Origin: Stenotrophomonas daejeonensis
GTDB lineage: Bacteria; Pseudomonadota; Gammaproteobacteria; Xanthomonadales; Xanthomonadaceae
Direction: 5' to 3'
Length of the DNA stretch: 64,000 nucleotides
Assembly: GCF_001431505.1 (NCBI RefSeq)
Contig: NZ_LDJP01000011.1
Coordinates: 1-64,000 of the forward strand
Part shown: positions 53,048 to 61,337 of the stretch, in pieces
How the letters are laid out: every line of letters begins with the position of its first letter
How positions within the stretch are numbered: position 1 is the first letter of the stretch
Made by a program: the position numbers and the translations under genes
The notes under the pieces: generated by a model
The model's input: only the letters and a program-made list of their open reading frames with translations
Database searches by the model: none
What the model was told of the DNA's origin: nothing

Positions 53048-55732
53048 ATGCAAGTTCGCCGAACGGGTTTGAAATCGGTGGTGGCGCGTACCGCGCTGGT
53101 GCTGGGACTGGTGGCCGCGGCCTGCTTCGCCGGCGCGGCGTGGCTGATCCAGCAGAAGGCGGCGGCGGTGCAGGAGGCGGCCGCCCTGAACGAGCTGGAG
53201 CACTTGGCCCAGGCCGAGGCCGCCAAGGTCCGCGGCGACGCCACCGAGACCCTGTCGCGCGTGCGCGGCCTGGCCGACGCCACCCAGGCGCTGATGGCCC
53301 GCGGCGACGCCAGCCGCGGCGAGGTGTCCGCACTCACCCGGCGCTTCACCGCCGCGGACGCGGCGGTGCTGGGCTACTGGCTGGAATTCGAGCCCAATGG
53401 CTACGACGGCCGCGACGCCGAGTTCGCCCGCAGTTGGCCCGAGGGCGAACCCGAGGGCGACGAACTGCAGGCCTTCATCGCCGGACTGGACCCCGACCAG
53501 CAGGTCAGCAGCGACGCCGGCCGCATCTCCATCTACTGGACCCGCCAGGGCGACGCCGAACCGGCGTTGCAAGACACCGTCGGCAGCAGTAACGAGATCA
53601 AGATCGACGGCCCCGACGCCGAGAAGTACTACGTGGCGGTGAAGGAGCGCGGCGACGAGCTGATGTTCGAGCCGTACCTGGACGACGTGGGTACCACCAA
53701 GGTGCTGATGACCAGCCTGATGGTGCCGATCAAGCTGGACGGCCAGTTCCACGGCGTGGCCGGCGCCGACATCGCCCTGTCCGCCATCCAGGCCAACCTC
53801 GCCAAGGTGCGCCCCTACCAGCGCGGCGTGGTGCGCCTGCTCTCGCCCACCGGCGCCGTGCTCGCCGCGCCGGAGCAGCAGAGCCTGGGCAAACCGTTCG
53901 CCCCGGACCTGGCGCCGCTGCTGGCGCGGCTGGCCAAGGGCGAAATCGTCCACCAGCGCACCGTCGACGCCAGCGTCGGCGGCGAGGTCTTCCGCGTCTA
54001 CGTGCCGATCACCGTCGGCCATGCCCCCGACGCCTTCGCGCTGATGGTCTCGGCCCCGGTCGATGCGGTGATGGCCGGCGTGGTGCAGATCCGCAACCGG
54101 GTAATCTGGGTCGGCGTGGCCAGCGTGCTGGCGCTGGTGACGGTGGTCGTGCTGCTGCTGCGGCAGTTGGTCGGCACCCCGCTGCGCGGCATCGTGCAGG
54201 GCGTGGACGCGGTGGCCGCCGGGCAGTTGGACTACCCCATCGCCGCCGGTGGCGACGACGAAGTGGGACAAGTCTCGCGCGCCCTCCGCAAGATGCAGGC
54301 CGACCTGAAGGCGCGGCTGGACGCCGAGCGCCGCATCGCCGCGGAGAACCTGCGCGTGCGCATCGCCCTGGACAACGCCGGCACCGCCATGCTGATCGCC
54401 GATGCCGGCGGCCTCGTCGCCTATGCCAACCCGGCGATGCGGCAACTGCTGGCACAGCACCGCGCCGAACTGGCCCGGCACCTGCCCGATGCCGATCTCG
54501 AGCATCTCGAGGAACAACCGCTGGCACAGCTGCAGCCCGACGATGGCGACGCGCTGGCCCACATCGAAGGCATCGTGCAGCGCGAACTGGCCTTCGGCAG
54601 CGCCGTGTTCGCGCAGACCGCCGCGCCGGTGGTTGCCGGCGACGGGCAACGGCTGGGCGTGGTGGTGGAATGGCGCGACCGCAGCCAGGAAGTGGCGGTG
54701 GAGGCCGAAGTGGGCAGCGTCATCGACGCCGCCGCCGACGGCGACCTGTCCCGGCGCATCGGCCGCGACGGCAAGACCGGCTTCTTCCGCCGCCTGGCCG
54801 ACGGCGTCAACGGCATGCTCGACGCCAACGCCGGCACCATCGGCGACGTGCAGCGCGTGCTCGGCGCGCTGGCGCAGGGCGACCTCACCCAGCGCATCAC
54901 CGCCGACTACCGCGGCGTGTTCGGGCAGATGCGCGACGACACCAACGCCACAGTGGAGCGCCTGACCGGCATTATGCAGGGCGTGCGCGGCGCGGTGGAC
55001 GCCATCGGCACCGCCGCCCACGACATCACCGCCGGCAACAACGACCTGGCGGCCCGCTCCGAGCAGCAGGCCGCCAGCCTCGAGGAAACCGCCGCGTCGA
55101 TGGAGGAGCTCACCTCCACCGTGCGCAACAACGCCACCACCTCGCAGCAGGCTCGGCAGCTGGCCACCGGCGCGGCCGACATCGCCGGCCGCGGCGGCGC
55201 GCTGGTCGGGCAGGTGGTCGAGCAGATGGACGGCATCAGCCACGCCTCGCGGCAGATCGAAAGCATCATCGGCGTGATCGACGGCATCGCCTTCCAGACC
55301 AACATCCTCGCCCTGAACGCCGCGGTGGAAGCCGCCCGCGCCGGCGAGCAGGGCCGCGGCTTCGCCGTGGTCGCCAGCGAAGTGCGCCTGCTGGCGCAGC
55401 GCTCGGGCGAGGCCGCGCGGCAGATCAAGGGCCTGATCGGCGACTCGGTGCAGCGCGTGGGCCAGGGCGCGGCGCTGGTCGGCGACGCCGGCGACACCAT
55501 GCGCGAGATCATCGCCTCGGTGCAGCGCGTCAGCGACCTGATGGCCGAGATCGCCGCCGCCTCGCAGGAACAGAGCGCCGGCATCGAGCAGGTCAACCAG
55601 ACCATCGTGCAGATGGACGGCGCCACCCAGCAGAACGCGGCGATGGTGGAGGAAGCCAGCGCCGCGGCCCGCTCGCTGCAGGAGCAGGCCGACGAACTGG
55701 CGCAGATGGTGGCGGTGTTCCGGCTGGCCTGA
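53048..55732 (+). CDS. Methyl-accepting chemotaxis protein with Cache, PAS and HAMP domains
   Basis: An 894-residue transmembrane chemoreceptor. Order: membrane helix near residues 12-35, a large periplasmic double-Cache-like sensor to about residue 345, a second helix near 358-378, HAMP (about 380-435), a PAS-like domain (about 450-545: [20 protein letters not shown]), a further HAMP-like segment, and the signalling domain with hairpin tip [20 protein letters not shown]. It ends MVAVFRLA without a CheR-binding pentapeptide. The ligand is unknown. It stands alone, 129 bp before the tRNA-Ser gene, with no adjacent che genes. Confidence 0.93.
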   Translation: MQVRRTGLKSVVARTALVLGLVAAACFAGAAWLIQQKAAAVQEAAALNELEHLAQAEAAKVRGDATETLSRVRGLADATQALMARGDASRGEVSALTRRFTAADAAVLGYWLEFEPNGYDGRDAEFARSWPEGEPEGDELQAFIAGLDPDQQVSSDAGRISIYWTRQGDAEPALQDTVGSSNEIKIDGPDAEKYYVAVKERGDELMFEPYLDDVGTTKVLMTSLMVPIKLDGQFHGVAGADIALSAIQANLAKVRPYQRGVVRLLSPTGAVLAAPEQQSLGKPFAPDLAPLLARLAKGEIVHQRTVDASVGGEVFRVYVPITVGHAPDAFALMVSAPVDAVMAGVVQIRNRVIWVGVASVLALVTVVVLLLRQLVGTPLRGIVQGVDAVAAGQLDYPIAAGGDDEVGQVSRALRKMQADLKARLDAERRIAAENLRVRIALDNAGTAMLIADAGGLVAYANPAMRQLLAQHRAELARHLPDADLEHLEEQPLAQLQPDDGDALAHIEGIVQRELAFGSAVFAQTAAPVVAGDGQRLGVVVEWRDRSQEVAVEAEVGSVIDAAADGDLSRRIGRDGKTGFFRRLADGVNGMLDANAGTIGDVQRVLGALAQGDLTQRITADYRGVFGQMRDDTNATVERLTGIMQGVRGAVDAIGTAAHDITAGNNDLAARSEQQAASLEETAASMEELTSTVRNNATTSQQARQLATGAADIAGRGGALVGQVVEQMDGISHASRQIESIIGVIDGIAFQTNILALNAAVEAARAGEQGRGFAVVASEVRLLAQRSGEAARQIKGLIGDSVQRVGQGAALVGDAGDTMREIIASVQRVSDLMAEIAAASQEQSAGIEQVNQTIVQMDGATQQNAAMVEEASAAARSLQEQADELAQMVAVFRLA

Positions 55733-55796
55733 ACAGGCCGTCGCCACCGGGCGGCGCACGGCGGCGGACTGCCGCCCGACTCCGCGTTCCCGACTT

Positions 55797-55821
55797 GTGG
55801 CCGCCGCGCCGCCCCTATAGA
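55797..55821 (+). promoter_or_regulatory. Candidate promoter of tRNA-Ser(GGA)
   Basis: TATAGA at 55816-55821 lies about 40 bp before the tRNA, with a CTTGTG/TTGTGG -35-like hexamer 15-16 bp further upstream. It is an AT-leaning pocket in GC-rich sequence, reasonable for a tRNA promoter. Confidence 0.45.
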
Positions 55822-55861
55822 ATTCCCGCCCTTGCCACCGCCCAAAGTGGCGGCAAGTCCC

Positions 55862-55954
55862 GGAGAGGTGTCCGAGTGGTTGAAGGAGCACGCCTGGAAA
55901 GTGTGTAAGCGTCTAAACCGCGCTTCGGGGGTTCGAATCCCCCTCTCTCCGCCA
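55862..55954 (+). tRNA. tRNA-Ser (anticodon GGA)
   Basis: A 93-nt type II tRNA including CCA. Acceptor GGAGAGG pairs with CCTCTCC followed by G and CCA. The anticodon loop CTGGAAA carries GGA (reads UCC/UCU), and the long variable arm and GGTTCGAATCC T-arm are present. Its 3' end is the left attachment site of the adjacent island, and its original terminator now seems to lie at 58903-58927. Confidence 0.96.
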
Positions 55955-55955
55955 G
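55938..55955. repeat. attL core, 18 bp
   Basis: TCCCCCTCTCTCCGCCAG, covering the tRNA-Ser 3' acceptor strand. It is identical to 58877-58894. Confidence 0.85.
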
Positions 55956-56045
55956 TTATCCAATAGGTAGTGGCTCCGGCCAAGCAGTTCCGGAACTACC
56001 CTACTAAAAGACCTACTACGCCTGATGCGCTGGGCTAGGTAGGCG

Positions 56046-56076
56046 AAAAGGCCACCCGTCGAGGTGGCCTTTTTGT
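56046..56076. terminator. Terminator at the island's left end
   Basis: AAAAGGCCACC-CGTCGA-GGTGGCCTTTTT: a strong stem with T-tract. It may now terminate the tRNA-Ser transcript, or may have ended a lost integrase gene. Confidence 0.8.
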
Positions 56077-56118
56077 TGTCTCGACATAGGCGCGAGACGC
56101 ACTGTAGCGTAGCCCCCT

Positions 56119-56622
56119 ATGGATAAATTAGCCGAAAGTCTTGGCCTTCCCGTCTATGTCGGCGTGATCCTAGAACTCGTCGCTGGCCTGCTGCTCGCCT
56201 TGTTCGCCGCTTGGATAGCCGTCTGGCTGACGCGCAACAAGTTCCGCTCGGAGCGATGGTGGGAGAAGAAGGCCGCGGCCTACGAGCGCGTAATCGACGC
56301 CTTTCATAAAGCAAAGCGATACGACGACGAGCATCTGCGCGCAGAAGAGTTGGATATTGCGTTCGATGATGCCCGCAAAGCTCAACTCAATGCCGGCGCT
56401 GCGGAAGCCCGGGACGAGATTCTGCGCTCCGCGGACATCGGCAGCTTCATCCTCTCACCCAAAGCGCTGGAGATTCTGAGCAAATACAAAGATGCATCTG
56501 AGAACATGCCAAGACAGGAATCTTGGTATGAACACCTCGACATGTCATGGTCGATTGCCAACGATCATATGAAGCAGTTCGTCGCCGAAGCGAAGGCAGA
56601 CTTGAAGCGAAAAGCAGACTAA
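56119..56622 (+). CDS. Membrane-anchored hypothetical island protein
   Basis: A 167-residue protein. One membrane helix (VYVGVILELVAGLLLALFAAWIAVWL, about residues 12-38) is followed by a soluble helical region beginning FRSERWWEKKAAAYERVIDA and KRYDDEHLRAEELD. Proteins with this WWEKKAxAYERxI-type pattern occur in prophages and islands, without known function. Codon use is less GC-biased than in the core genes around it. The ribosome-binding site is weak. It is the only plus-strand gene in the island. Confidence 0.65.
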   Translation: MDKLAESLGLPVYVGVILELVAGLLLALFAAWIAVWLTRNKFRSERWWEKKAAAYERVIDAFHKAKRYDDEHLRAEELDIAFDDARKAQLNAGAAEARDEILRSADIGSFILSPKALEILSKYKDASENMPRQESWYEHLDMSWSIANDHMKQFVAEAKADLKRKAD

Positions 56623-56676
56623 CAACAGGCTCCAACACGACCAAGAAAGAGGACTGCCATTGGCAGCCCCCTTGAT

Positions 56677-56955
56677 TTAACGGACCATCCGCTTGTCAGG
56701 CGGATCAGACTCGCGGCGTTGCCGCCACGTCTGCGAACTCCGACTCCACACCACGTCGTCAGGCGTCAACTTTCGGAACTCCTCAAGGATGCCCTTATTG
56801 ATTCCCCAGTTTCGCTGGCGGTTCTTGTACACGTGTTGCTCGCCGAAGGTCATGCGTATGCCGCGCGCAGCGGACGATTGCACCAAACGGTTCTGCCGCC
56901 TGTACTGATCGAGCATCCACCGCGCCACGGCCTTCTCGTCTTCCGAAGGGTTCAT
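56677..56955 (-). CDS. DUF6953-like protein
   Basis: A 92-residue soluble protein resembling DUF6953. Seen: KAVARWMLDQYRRQNRLVQ, SSAARGIRMTFGEQHVYKN, NWGINKGILEEFRKLTPDDV and VWSRSSQTWRQR, the pattern of this small family found in phages and islands. The start at 56955 has a strong GGAGGTGGT ribosome-binding site. Its function is unknown. It is convergent with the membrane protein gene. Confidence 0.7.
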   Translation of the reverse strand: MNPSEDEKAVARWMLDQYRRQNRLVQSSAARGIRMTFGEQHVYKNRQRNWGINKGILEEFRKLTPDDVVWSRSSQTWRQRRESDPPDKRMVR

Positions 56956-57033
56956 ACCACCTCCGATGGCTTGTAGAGGTCCTCGCCCAAGGGGAACGGG
57001 AGGCGCCCCAAAGGGCGCTCCCGGGTGCTGCGC

Positions 57034-57132
57034 TTAGCCCGGAGGGCTGCGCCAATGCTGGCAGACGTACTCCAGACGGCCCTTACGGACCCGGGTATAC
57101 GCGCACACATGCACCGTCTTGGCGTGGGACAT
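57034..57132 (-). CDS. 32-residue hypothetical protein with strong ribosome-binding site
   Basis: The frame MSHAKTVHVCAYTRVRKGRL... ends in QHWRSPPG and is preceded by AGGAGGACTT just before the ATG at 57132, a near-ideal ribosome-binding site. The YTRxRxGRxExVxxHWRSP layout resembles short proteins common in phages and integrative elements. Two Cys residues are present. The function is unknown; the site and composition argue that it is real. Confidence 0.55.
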   Translation of the reverse strand: MSHAKTVHVCAYTRVRKGRLEYVCQHWRSPPG

Positions 57133-57449
57133 AAGTCCTCCTGCAAGCCGGGTTTGTGAGGGCGATATCGGAATTCCAGGTCCCAGGGCGCTATACTCCC
57201 TGTGTTGTACGGGCCGCGGAATCGGCAGAGGGACACCCTCAACTGCCATGCCGTGATGCCGGTACGGAGGTTCGGAACATCGTTGTAGGCACCCTTGCCG
57301 GGGTGTTTCCAACTCCGAACCAACCGCACCAGCGTTTTGCCTACCTAGCGCCTCAACTCAAGCCTGTTTCGCGACGGGGAACTTGAGTTGGGGCGTTGCT
57401 TTGTCTGGGCCACCCGCGGCGGTAGTCAGAGGGTGGCCGCGATCTAATG
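57133..57449. other. Island intergenic region, no confident gene
   Basis: 317 bp. It contains a long inverted pair GTTCGGA (57270) / TCCGAAC (57314), the element GCCTACCTAGC at 57339 (inverse of 56034-56044), and CAACTCAAG / CTTGAGTTG arms near 57353 and 57382. A TATACT-like hexamer lies near 57191. Frames here are short and of biased composition, and none is credible as a protein. Confidence 0.5.
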
Positions 57450-58202
57450 TCATGACGATTCATCCTCCTCTTCCGCTTCCTCCGGGACCTCTTCGGCCAT
57501 CGTGTCGCGGTAGTTCTTCAAGATGAACTCCGTCATCTTGATGACGTTCTCCCACTGCTTCTCCGTCATCTGTCCCGGGAGGTAGATGACGCCATCTTGA
57601 CCGCCGAAGATCGGGATGGGGATGGCCACCATGTCGGCGCGCGGGGGCTTCGGCTTTGCGGGGTCCTGAGACTCTGGAGGCGATTGCGCCGGGGGGATCG
57701 GCGGCAAAACAACCGACTTTGTTTTGCGCTTGCTCGCGCCATTCGATGGCGCCGGGGGAGCCTTCGCGTGCGGACTGATCTTGATACCCGCCTCTTTGGC
57801 CGCCGACAGGAAAAAGCTGATCGACTTCGACAAGGTCGAGCCACTGATTTCGTACTCGCGGAATTTGTCCGCGAGCATGTTCGTCGTAGCACGCTCCAAT
57901 GCAAACGTGCCGTCCGTGATAGCCCTGTAAGAGCCCTCAATCATCCTCTTGAGCATCGCCTTTGCCGACGCCTCGTCGGCAGCGACATACTCATTGAGCA
58001 GCTTGGTCGGGGCGCCAGCCTCATCAATCAGGCCAAACCACTTCATGGTCGCAATCAACGCAGACTGCTCAGAGCCAGAGCGCTTGCTGAGAAAGCTGCG
58101 GTCGATAACCCCGGGCAACACCTCATGGCTGCGCAATTCCTCGATCAAAGCCGTAAAGCTCCGATAGGTCGAGTACGGCGGCTTGATGGTCTTCTCATTC
58201 AT
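57450..58202 (-). CDS. DUF5343 family protein
   Basis: A 250-residue soluble protein with a DUF5343 domain in residues about 7-145 (PYSTYRSFTALIEELRSHEV, LPGVIDRSFLSKRSGSEQSA, MKWFGLIDEAGAPTKLLNEY). A Pro/Lys-rich linker (about 150-195) leads to a C-terminal segment VAIPIPIFGGQDGVIYLPGQ and an acidic tail (EEVPEEAEEEDE). DUF5343 proteins are frequent in mobile and defence-associated regions; the function is unknown. The start at 58202 has GGAAGGA 8 bp upstream. The region before it is unusually AT-rich. It is the largest cargo gene of the island. Confidence 0.8.
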   Translation of the reverse strand: MNEKTIKPPYSTYRSFTALIEELRSHEVLPGVIDRSFLSKRSGSEQSALIATMKWFGLIDEAGAPTKLLNEYVAADEASAKAMLKRMIEGSYRAITDGTFALERATTNMLADKFREYEISGSTLSKSISFFLSAAKEAGIKISPHAKAPPAPSNGASKRKTKSVVLPPIPPAQSPPESQDPAKPKPPRADMVAIPIPIFGGQDGVIYLPGQMTEKQWENVIKMTEFILKNYRDTMAEEVPEEAEEEDESS

Positions 58203-58523
58203 TGTGCCGATCCTTCCTCAGGCCAAAGGTGGCGCGAGTGGCACAAAGATGGCACGCCACGCGGTACAGTGCAACCCCATTCGTTCGCAAATATTGTTAA
58301 TAGATTGTTATTTGTATCTGAATGGACTTGACATAATTTATTTTATGTTTATGCATCAGATACTTACAATTCATTTATCTTTTTCATGTGAAACATGGTC
58401 TAGACCGATTTTTCAAGAGACCCATGCTTCTCGTGACTCAGGCACACGGCTCTCATGGTGTGAGACAACCAGCGAGTAGGCGCCTAGGACCTATTCTCGG
58501 GATCAGGAACGCTATTTGTCTGT
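58203..58523. other. AT-rich region upstream of the DUF5343 gene
   Basis: 321 bp with very low GC (especially 58280-58400), containing runs such as TTATTTTATGTTTATG and a TTGACA at about 58327. No coding frame is supported. It includes the palindrome GGTCTAGACC near 58398. Probably the promoter region of the minus-strand gene plus foreign DNA. Confidence 0.5.
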
Positions 58524-58778
58524 TTACGGAAAAATCCACCGCGGGCTCTCGCCCAGCAGGGAGTGCGGTGCGAAGCGCCAGCCCCGGGAGGTCTGGATAC
58601 GCCCCGCCACGAGGCCGTCAAGCGACGCGGGCCGCAGGCCGTACTCCTCGCGCATTTCGAGCTCGGTCCGCGAGACGATCCGCCCGGACGCGACGTGCTG
58701 CCAACGGTAGGTCCGTTCGTCGCGGTGGAAGCCCCGGGCGCGCTCCCGGTAGGCGGGGTCCACCCACCTGGCCTTCAT
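58524..58778 (-). pseudogene. Homing-endonuclease-like C-terminal fragment
   Basis: The frame from 58778 (MKARWVDPAYRERARGFHRD) contains YRWQHVASGRIVSRTELEMR and GLVAGRIQTSRGWRF, which resemble the DNA-recognition modules (NUMOD-like) found at the C-terminus of phage HNH homing endonucleases. No HNH catalytic region and no ribosome-binding site are seen upstream, so this is most likely a remnant. It lies next to the right attachment site. Confidence 0.45.
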
Positions 58779-58876
58779 CTGCGCGGATACACTGCGCACC
58801 CCGTGGCACACAGCAGGGCACAATTCGGTTTGTGTTTTGCCAGCGAGAACAGGGGGTTAGGCTGGACTCAACTGCC

Positions 58877-58894
58877 TCCCCCTCTCTCCGCCAG
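58877..58894. repeat. attR core, 18 bp
   Basis: TCCCCCTCTCTCCGCCAG, identical to the tRNA-Ser 3' end at 55938-55955. It is followed by the hairpin that probably served as the tRNA terminator before integration. Confidence 0.85.
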
Positions 58895-58902
58895 ATCATG
58901 CG

Positions 58903-58927
58903 AAACCCCTGACTCGTCAGGGGTTTT
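58903..58927 (+). terminator. Displaced terminator of tRNA-Ser(GGA)
   Basis: AAACCCCTGA-CTCG-TCAGGGGTTTTT: a strong stem with T-tract 9 bp after the attR core. At this distance from an intact tRNA 3' end it would be the native tRNA terminator, now separated from the gene by the island. Confidence 0.75.
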
Positions 58928-59031
58928 TCTTTACGCGGAATCCGTATCGGGGCACATGCCAATCAGTGGGAAATCATCGGCCCGGCACGTTGGCCGCTAC
59001 ACTCCCCATCATCGTTTCAATGGTACCCGTC

Positions 59032-59430
59032 ATGTCCGAAATCCTGGTCCCCGTCTCCTTCGGCGAGCTGCTCGACAAGATCACGATCCTGCAGATCAAG
59101 TCCGAGCGCATCAGCGACGCGGCCAAGCTGGCCAACGTGCGCAAGGAACTGGCTGCGCTGGAGGCCACCTGGTCCGCGCATCCGGCCGCGGCCGCGGACA
59201 TCGGTGCCCTGCACGCGGAGCTGAAGGCGGTGAACGAGCAGCTGTGGGACATCGAGGACGACATCCGCCTGAAGGACAAGGCGCAGGCCTTCGACGACGG
59301 CTTCGTCGAACTGGCGCGCAGCGTGTATTTCCGCAACGACGAGCGCGCGCGTATCAAGAAGGCGATCAACCTCGCGCTGGGCTCGGGCTACGTCGAAGAG
59401 AAGTCCTACGCCGACTACGCCGCGCGTTGA
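59032..59430 (+). CDS. DUF6165 family protein
   Basis: A 132-residue soluble protein matching DUF6165: [38 protein letters not shown], then [17 protein letters not shown] and [20 protein letters not shown]. Family members often sit near LPS core or glycosyltransferase genes, as here. The function is unknown. The start is ATG 59032; an upstream in-frame ATG at 59020 is less likely. It is convergent with the GT9 gene. Confidence 0.85.
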   Translation: MSEILVPVSFGELLDKITILQIKSERISDAAKLANVRKELAALEATWSAHPAAAADIGALHAELKAVNEQLWDIEDDIRLKDKAQAFDDGFVELARSVYFRNDERARIKKAINLALGSGYVEEKSYADYAAR

Positions 59431-59441
59431 ACCACCCGTTT

Positions 59442-59511
59442 TGCAGGAGCGACGCAAGTCACGACCTGGCTTTGTCGGGAAAGCCTCGTCGCGACTTTCG
59501 GCGCTCCTACA
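59442..59511. repeat. Palindromic dimer with GCAGGAGCGACGCAAGTCAC arms
   Basis: Left arm TGCAGGAGCGACGCAAGTCA and right arm TCGCGACTTTCGGCGCTCCT are imperfect inverses. The centre GGCTTTGTCGGGAAAGCCTC is the shared connector, itself palindromic. It is a diverged relative of 31151-31220, located between convergent genes. Confidence 0.8.
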
Positions 59512-59518
59512 GGGGGTT

Positions 59519-60565
59519 TCAGGCCAGATGGTCGGCCACGTAACGCTCGAACGCGGCGATGGCATCGTCTACCGTCACCAGATCCATCACCCCGTCGAAC
59601 TCGACCTTGGCGCCCCATTTCAGCGCGCTGGCCGGCTTGTGCAGGAAACGGCGGGCCGCATCGTCGTAGCGGTCCACGCAATAGCGGCGGTCCGAATACG
59701 GGCCGCTGCGCTCGGGGTTGCTGGCCGCATGCAGGCCCAGCACCTTGGTGCCGACGGCGTTGGCAATGTGCATCGGCCCGGAATCGGGCGTCACCAGCAG
59801 GTTGGCGCGGGCCAGCAGCGCCGGCAACTGCTTGAGCGTGTCCTTGCCGACCAGGTCCAGTGCCGGCCCGCGCATCGCCGCGCGGATCGCATCGGTGGTG
59901 CTGCGTTCCAGTTCGCTGCGGCCACCGCACAGCACCACCTTCCAGCCGCGCGCGGCGGCATGGTCGGCCACGGCGGCGTAGCGGTCGGCGCGCCAGTTGC
60001 GGCGGGCATGGCTGGAACAGGGGGAAATCATCAGCACCGGGCGGCCATCGTCCTCCCATTGCGCGCGCGCCCATGCGTGTGCTTCCGGCGGTGTCCCCAT
60101 ATCCCACGCGACGTCGGTCTGCTTCAGGCCCAGCGGTTCGCAGAAGCTGCCGATGGCATCGAGCACGTGGATGCCCGGGCGGTCGGGGATGCGTTCGTTG
60201 ATGAAAAGGCCGTGCAGGTCCTTCGAGCGCGACTTGTCGTAGCCGACGCGTCGCCGCGCCGGGATGAACGCCGACAGCACGTTGGCGCGGAACGCCACCT
60301 GCATCTGCAACAGCGCGTCGAAACCACCCGCCGGCAATTCGCGGCGCAGCGCGCGCATGCCGGCCAGCCCGCTGTTCTTGTCGTAGACGTGGAAGCCGAC
60401 GCCCGGCAGGCCGTCGAGCAGCTTGTGCCCGGCCTTGTCGATCACCCAATGCAGCTCGGCGCCCGGCAGGCCGCGTTGCAGCGTGCGCACCAGCGGCAGC
60501 ACATGGGTCACGTCGCCCAGCGCCGACAGGCGCAGCAGGCACAATGGGGAGGACGTTGCGGGCAT
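59519..60565 (-). CDS. GT9 family glycosyltransferase, heptosyltransferase-like
   Basis: A 348-residue cytoplasmic enzyme of LPS core synthesis (family GT9, WaaC/WaaF-like), probably transferring heptose from ADP-heptose. Seen: the N-terminal [19 protein letters not shown], acceptor-side [18 protein letters not shown], and the donor site [20 protein letters not shown] with the conserved Asp. The start at 60565 (MPATSSPLC) is 21 bp from the divergent kdkA start. Pairing with a Kdo kinase supports a role in the inner core. Confidence 0.9.
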   Translation of the reverse strand: MPATSSPLCLLRLSALGDVTHVLPLVRTLQRGLPGAELHWVIDKAGHKLLDGLPGVGFHVYDKNSGLAGMRALRRELPAGGFDALLQMQVAFRANVLSAFIPARRRVGYDKSRSKDLHGLFINERIPDRPGIHVLDAIGSFCEPLGLKQTDVAWDMGTPPEAHAWARAQWEDDGRPVLMISPCSSHARRNWRADRYAAVADHAAARGWKVVLCGGRSELERSTTDAIRAAMRGPALDLVGKDTLKQLPALLARANLLVTPDSGPMHIANAVGTKVLGLHAASNPERSGPYSDRRYCVDRYDDAARRFLHKPASALKWGAKVEFDGVMDLVTVDDAIAAFERYVADHLA

Positions 60566-60586
60566 GGTGTTGTTAGACTCGCCGGA

Positions 60587-61336
60587 ATGGTCGCTTTCGA
60601 CGCCACTGAAGCGCTGACGCCTTGCCGCGAAGGCCGCGGCCAGGGCGCCATTCTGTTCGACCGCGAATATCTGCGGCAAGCCGAAGCCGCGATGTTCTCG
60701 CCCCCTTGGTGGGGCGACAAGGCGCGGCCGGTGGGTGCCGGCGGCCGCGGCGGCGCATGGTTCGTCAACGCGCCCTTCGGCCAGTGCGTGCTGCGCCACT
60801 ACCTGCGCGGCGGGCTGGCGGCGCGGATCAGCCATGCGCATTACCTGTGGCATGGCGCCAACCGCACCCGCAGCTTCGCCGAATTCCGGCTGATGCGGAA
60901 ACTGATCGCGCAGAAGCTGCCGGTGCCGCGGCCGGTGGCGGCGTTCTACATGCGCGACGGGCTGCGCTACCGCGCGGCCCTCCTGATGGAGCGGCTGGAC
61001 GACGTGCGCTCGCTGGCCGACCGCGCGCTGGTCGCCGGGCGCGGCGCGCCGTGGGAGGAAGCCGGGCGCCTGATCGCGCGTTTCCACCGCGCCGGGCTGG
61101 ACCATGCCGACCTCAACGCCCACAACATCCTGTTCGACGCCAATGGCCGCGGCTGGCTGATCGACTTCGACCGCGGCGTGCTGCGCATCCCCGCCACGCG
61201 CTGGCGCGAGCGCAACCTCAAGCGCCTGCTGCGCTCGCTGCTCAAGCTGCGCGGCGAGCGCAGCCGCGAGGACGTGGAGAAGGATTTCGCGCGCCTGCGC
61301 CGCGCCTACGACCTGGCCTGGAACCGGGGCGTGTGA
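60587..61336 (+). CDS. kdkA: 3-deoxy-D-manno-octulosonic acid (Kdo) kinase
   Basis: A 249-residue kinase-fold enzyme that phosphorylates Kdo in the LPS inner core. Seen: [20 protein letters not shown] as the nucleotide loop, [20 protein letters not shown], the catalytic loop [15 protein letters not shown] and metal-binding [13 protein letters not shown], characteristic of KdkA. A start at 60587 (MVAFDATEA) is consistent with the family. It is followed after 1 bp by the MBL hydrolase gene and is divergent from the GT9 gene. Confidence 0.93.
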   Translation: MVAFDATEALTPCREGRGQGAILFDREYLRQAEAAMFSPPWWGDKARPVGAGGRGGAWFVNAPFGQCVLRHYLRGGLAARISHAHYLWHGANRTRSFAEFRLMRKLIAQKLPVPRPVAAFYMRDGLRYRAALLMERLDDVRSLADRALVAGRGAPWEEAGRLIARFHRAGLDHADLNAHNILFDANGRGWLIDFDRGVLRIPATRWRERNLKRLLRSLLKLRGERSREDVEKDFARLRRAYDLAWNRGV

Positions 61337-61337
61337 A

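Larger units (their letters stand above)
55938..58894. mobile_element. Small genomic island integrated in tRNA-Ser(GGA)
   Basis: About 2.95 kb bounded by an exact 18-bp direct repeat of the tRNA 3' end. GC content is visibly lower than in the rest of the window, especially 58270-58400, and genes inside resemble prophage or island proteins (DUF6953, DUF5343, a homing-endonuclease-like fragment). No integrase or excisionase is visible, so it is probably a deletion remnant or depends on another element for movement. Confidence 0.8.

Noticed and set aside
52868-55891. 1007-codon minus-strand frame over the chemoreceptor
   Set aside because: The plus-strand receptor has intact sensor, HAMP and signalling motifs. 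The antisense frame has none and runs across unrelated intergenic DNA.
56952-57329. Possible 125-residue island protein on the minus strand
   Set aside because: The composition is irregular, there is no ribosome-binding site, and it overlaps the 32-residue frame that has a strong one. Only the short frame is kept.
58388-58912. Plus-strand frame of 174 codons at the right end of the island
   Set aside because: Arg/Gly-rich composition, crosses the attachment site and lacks a ribosome-binding site. The minus-strand endonuclease-like pattern explains part of the region better.
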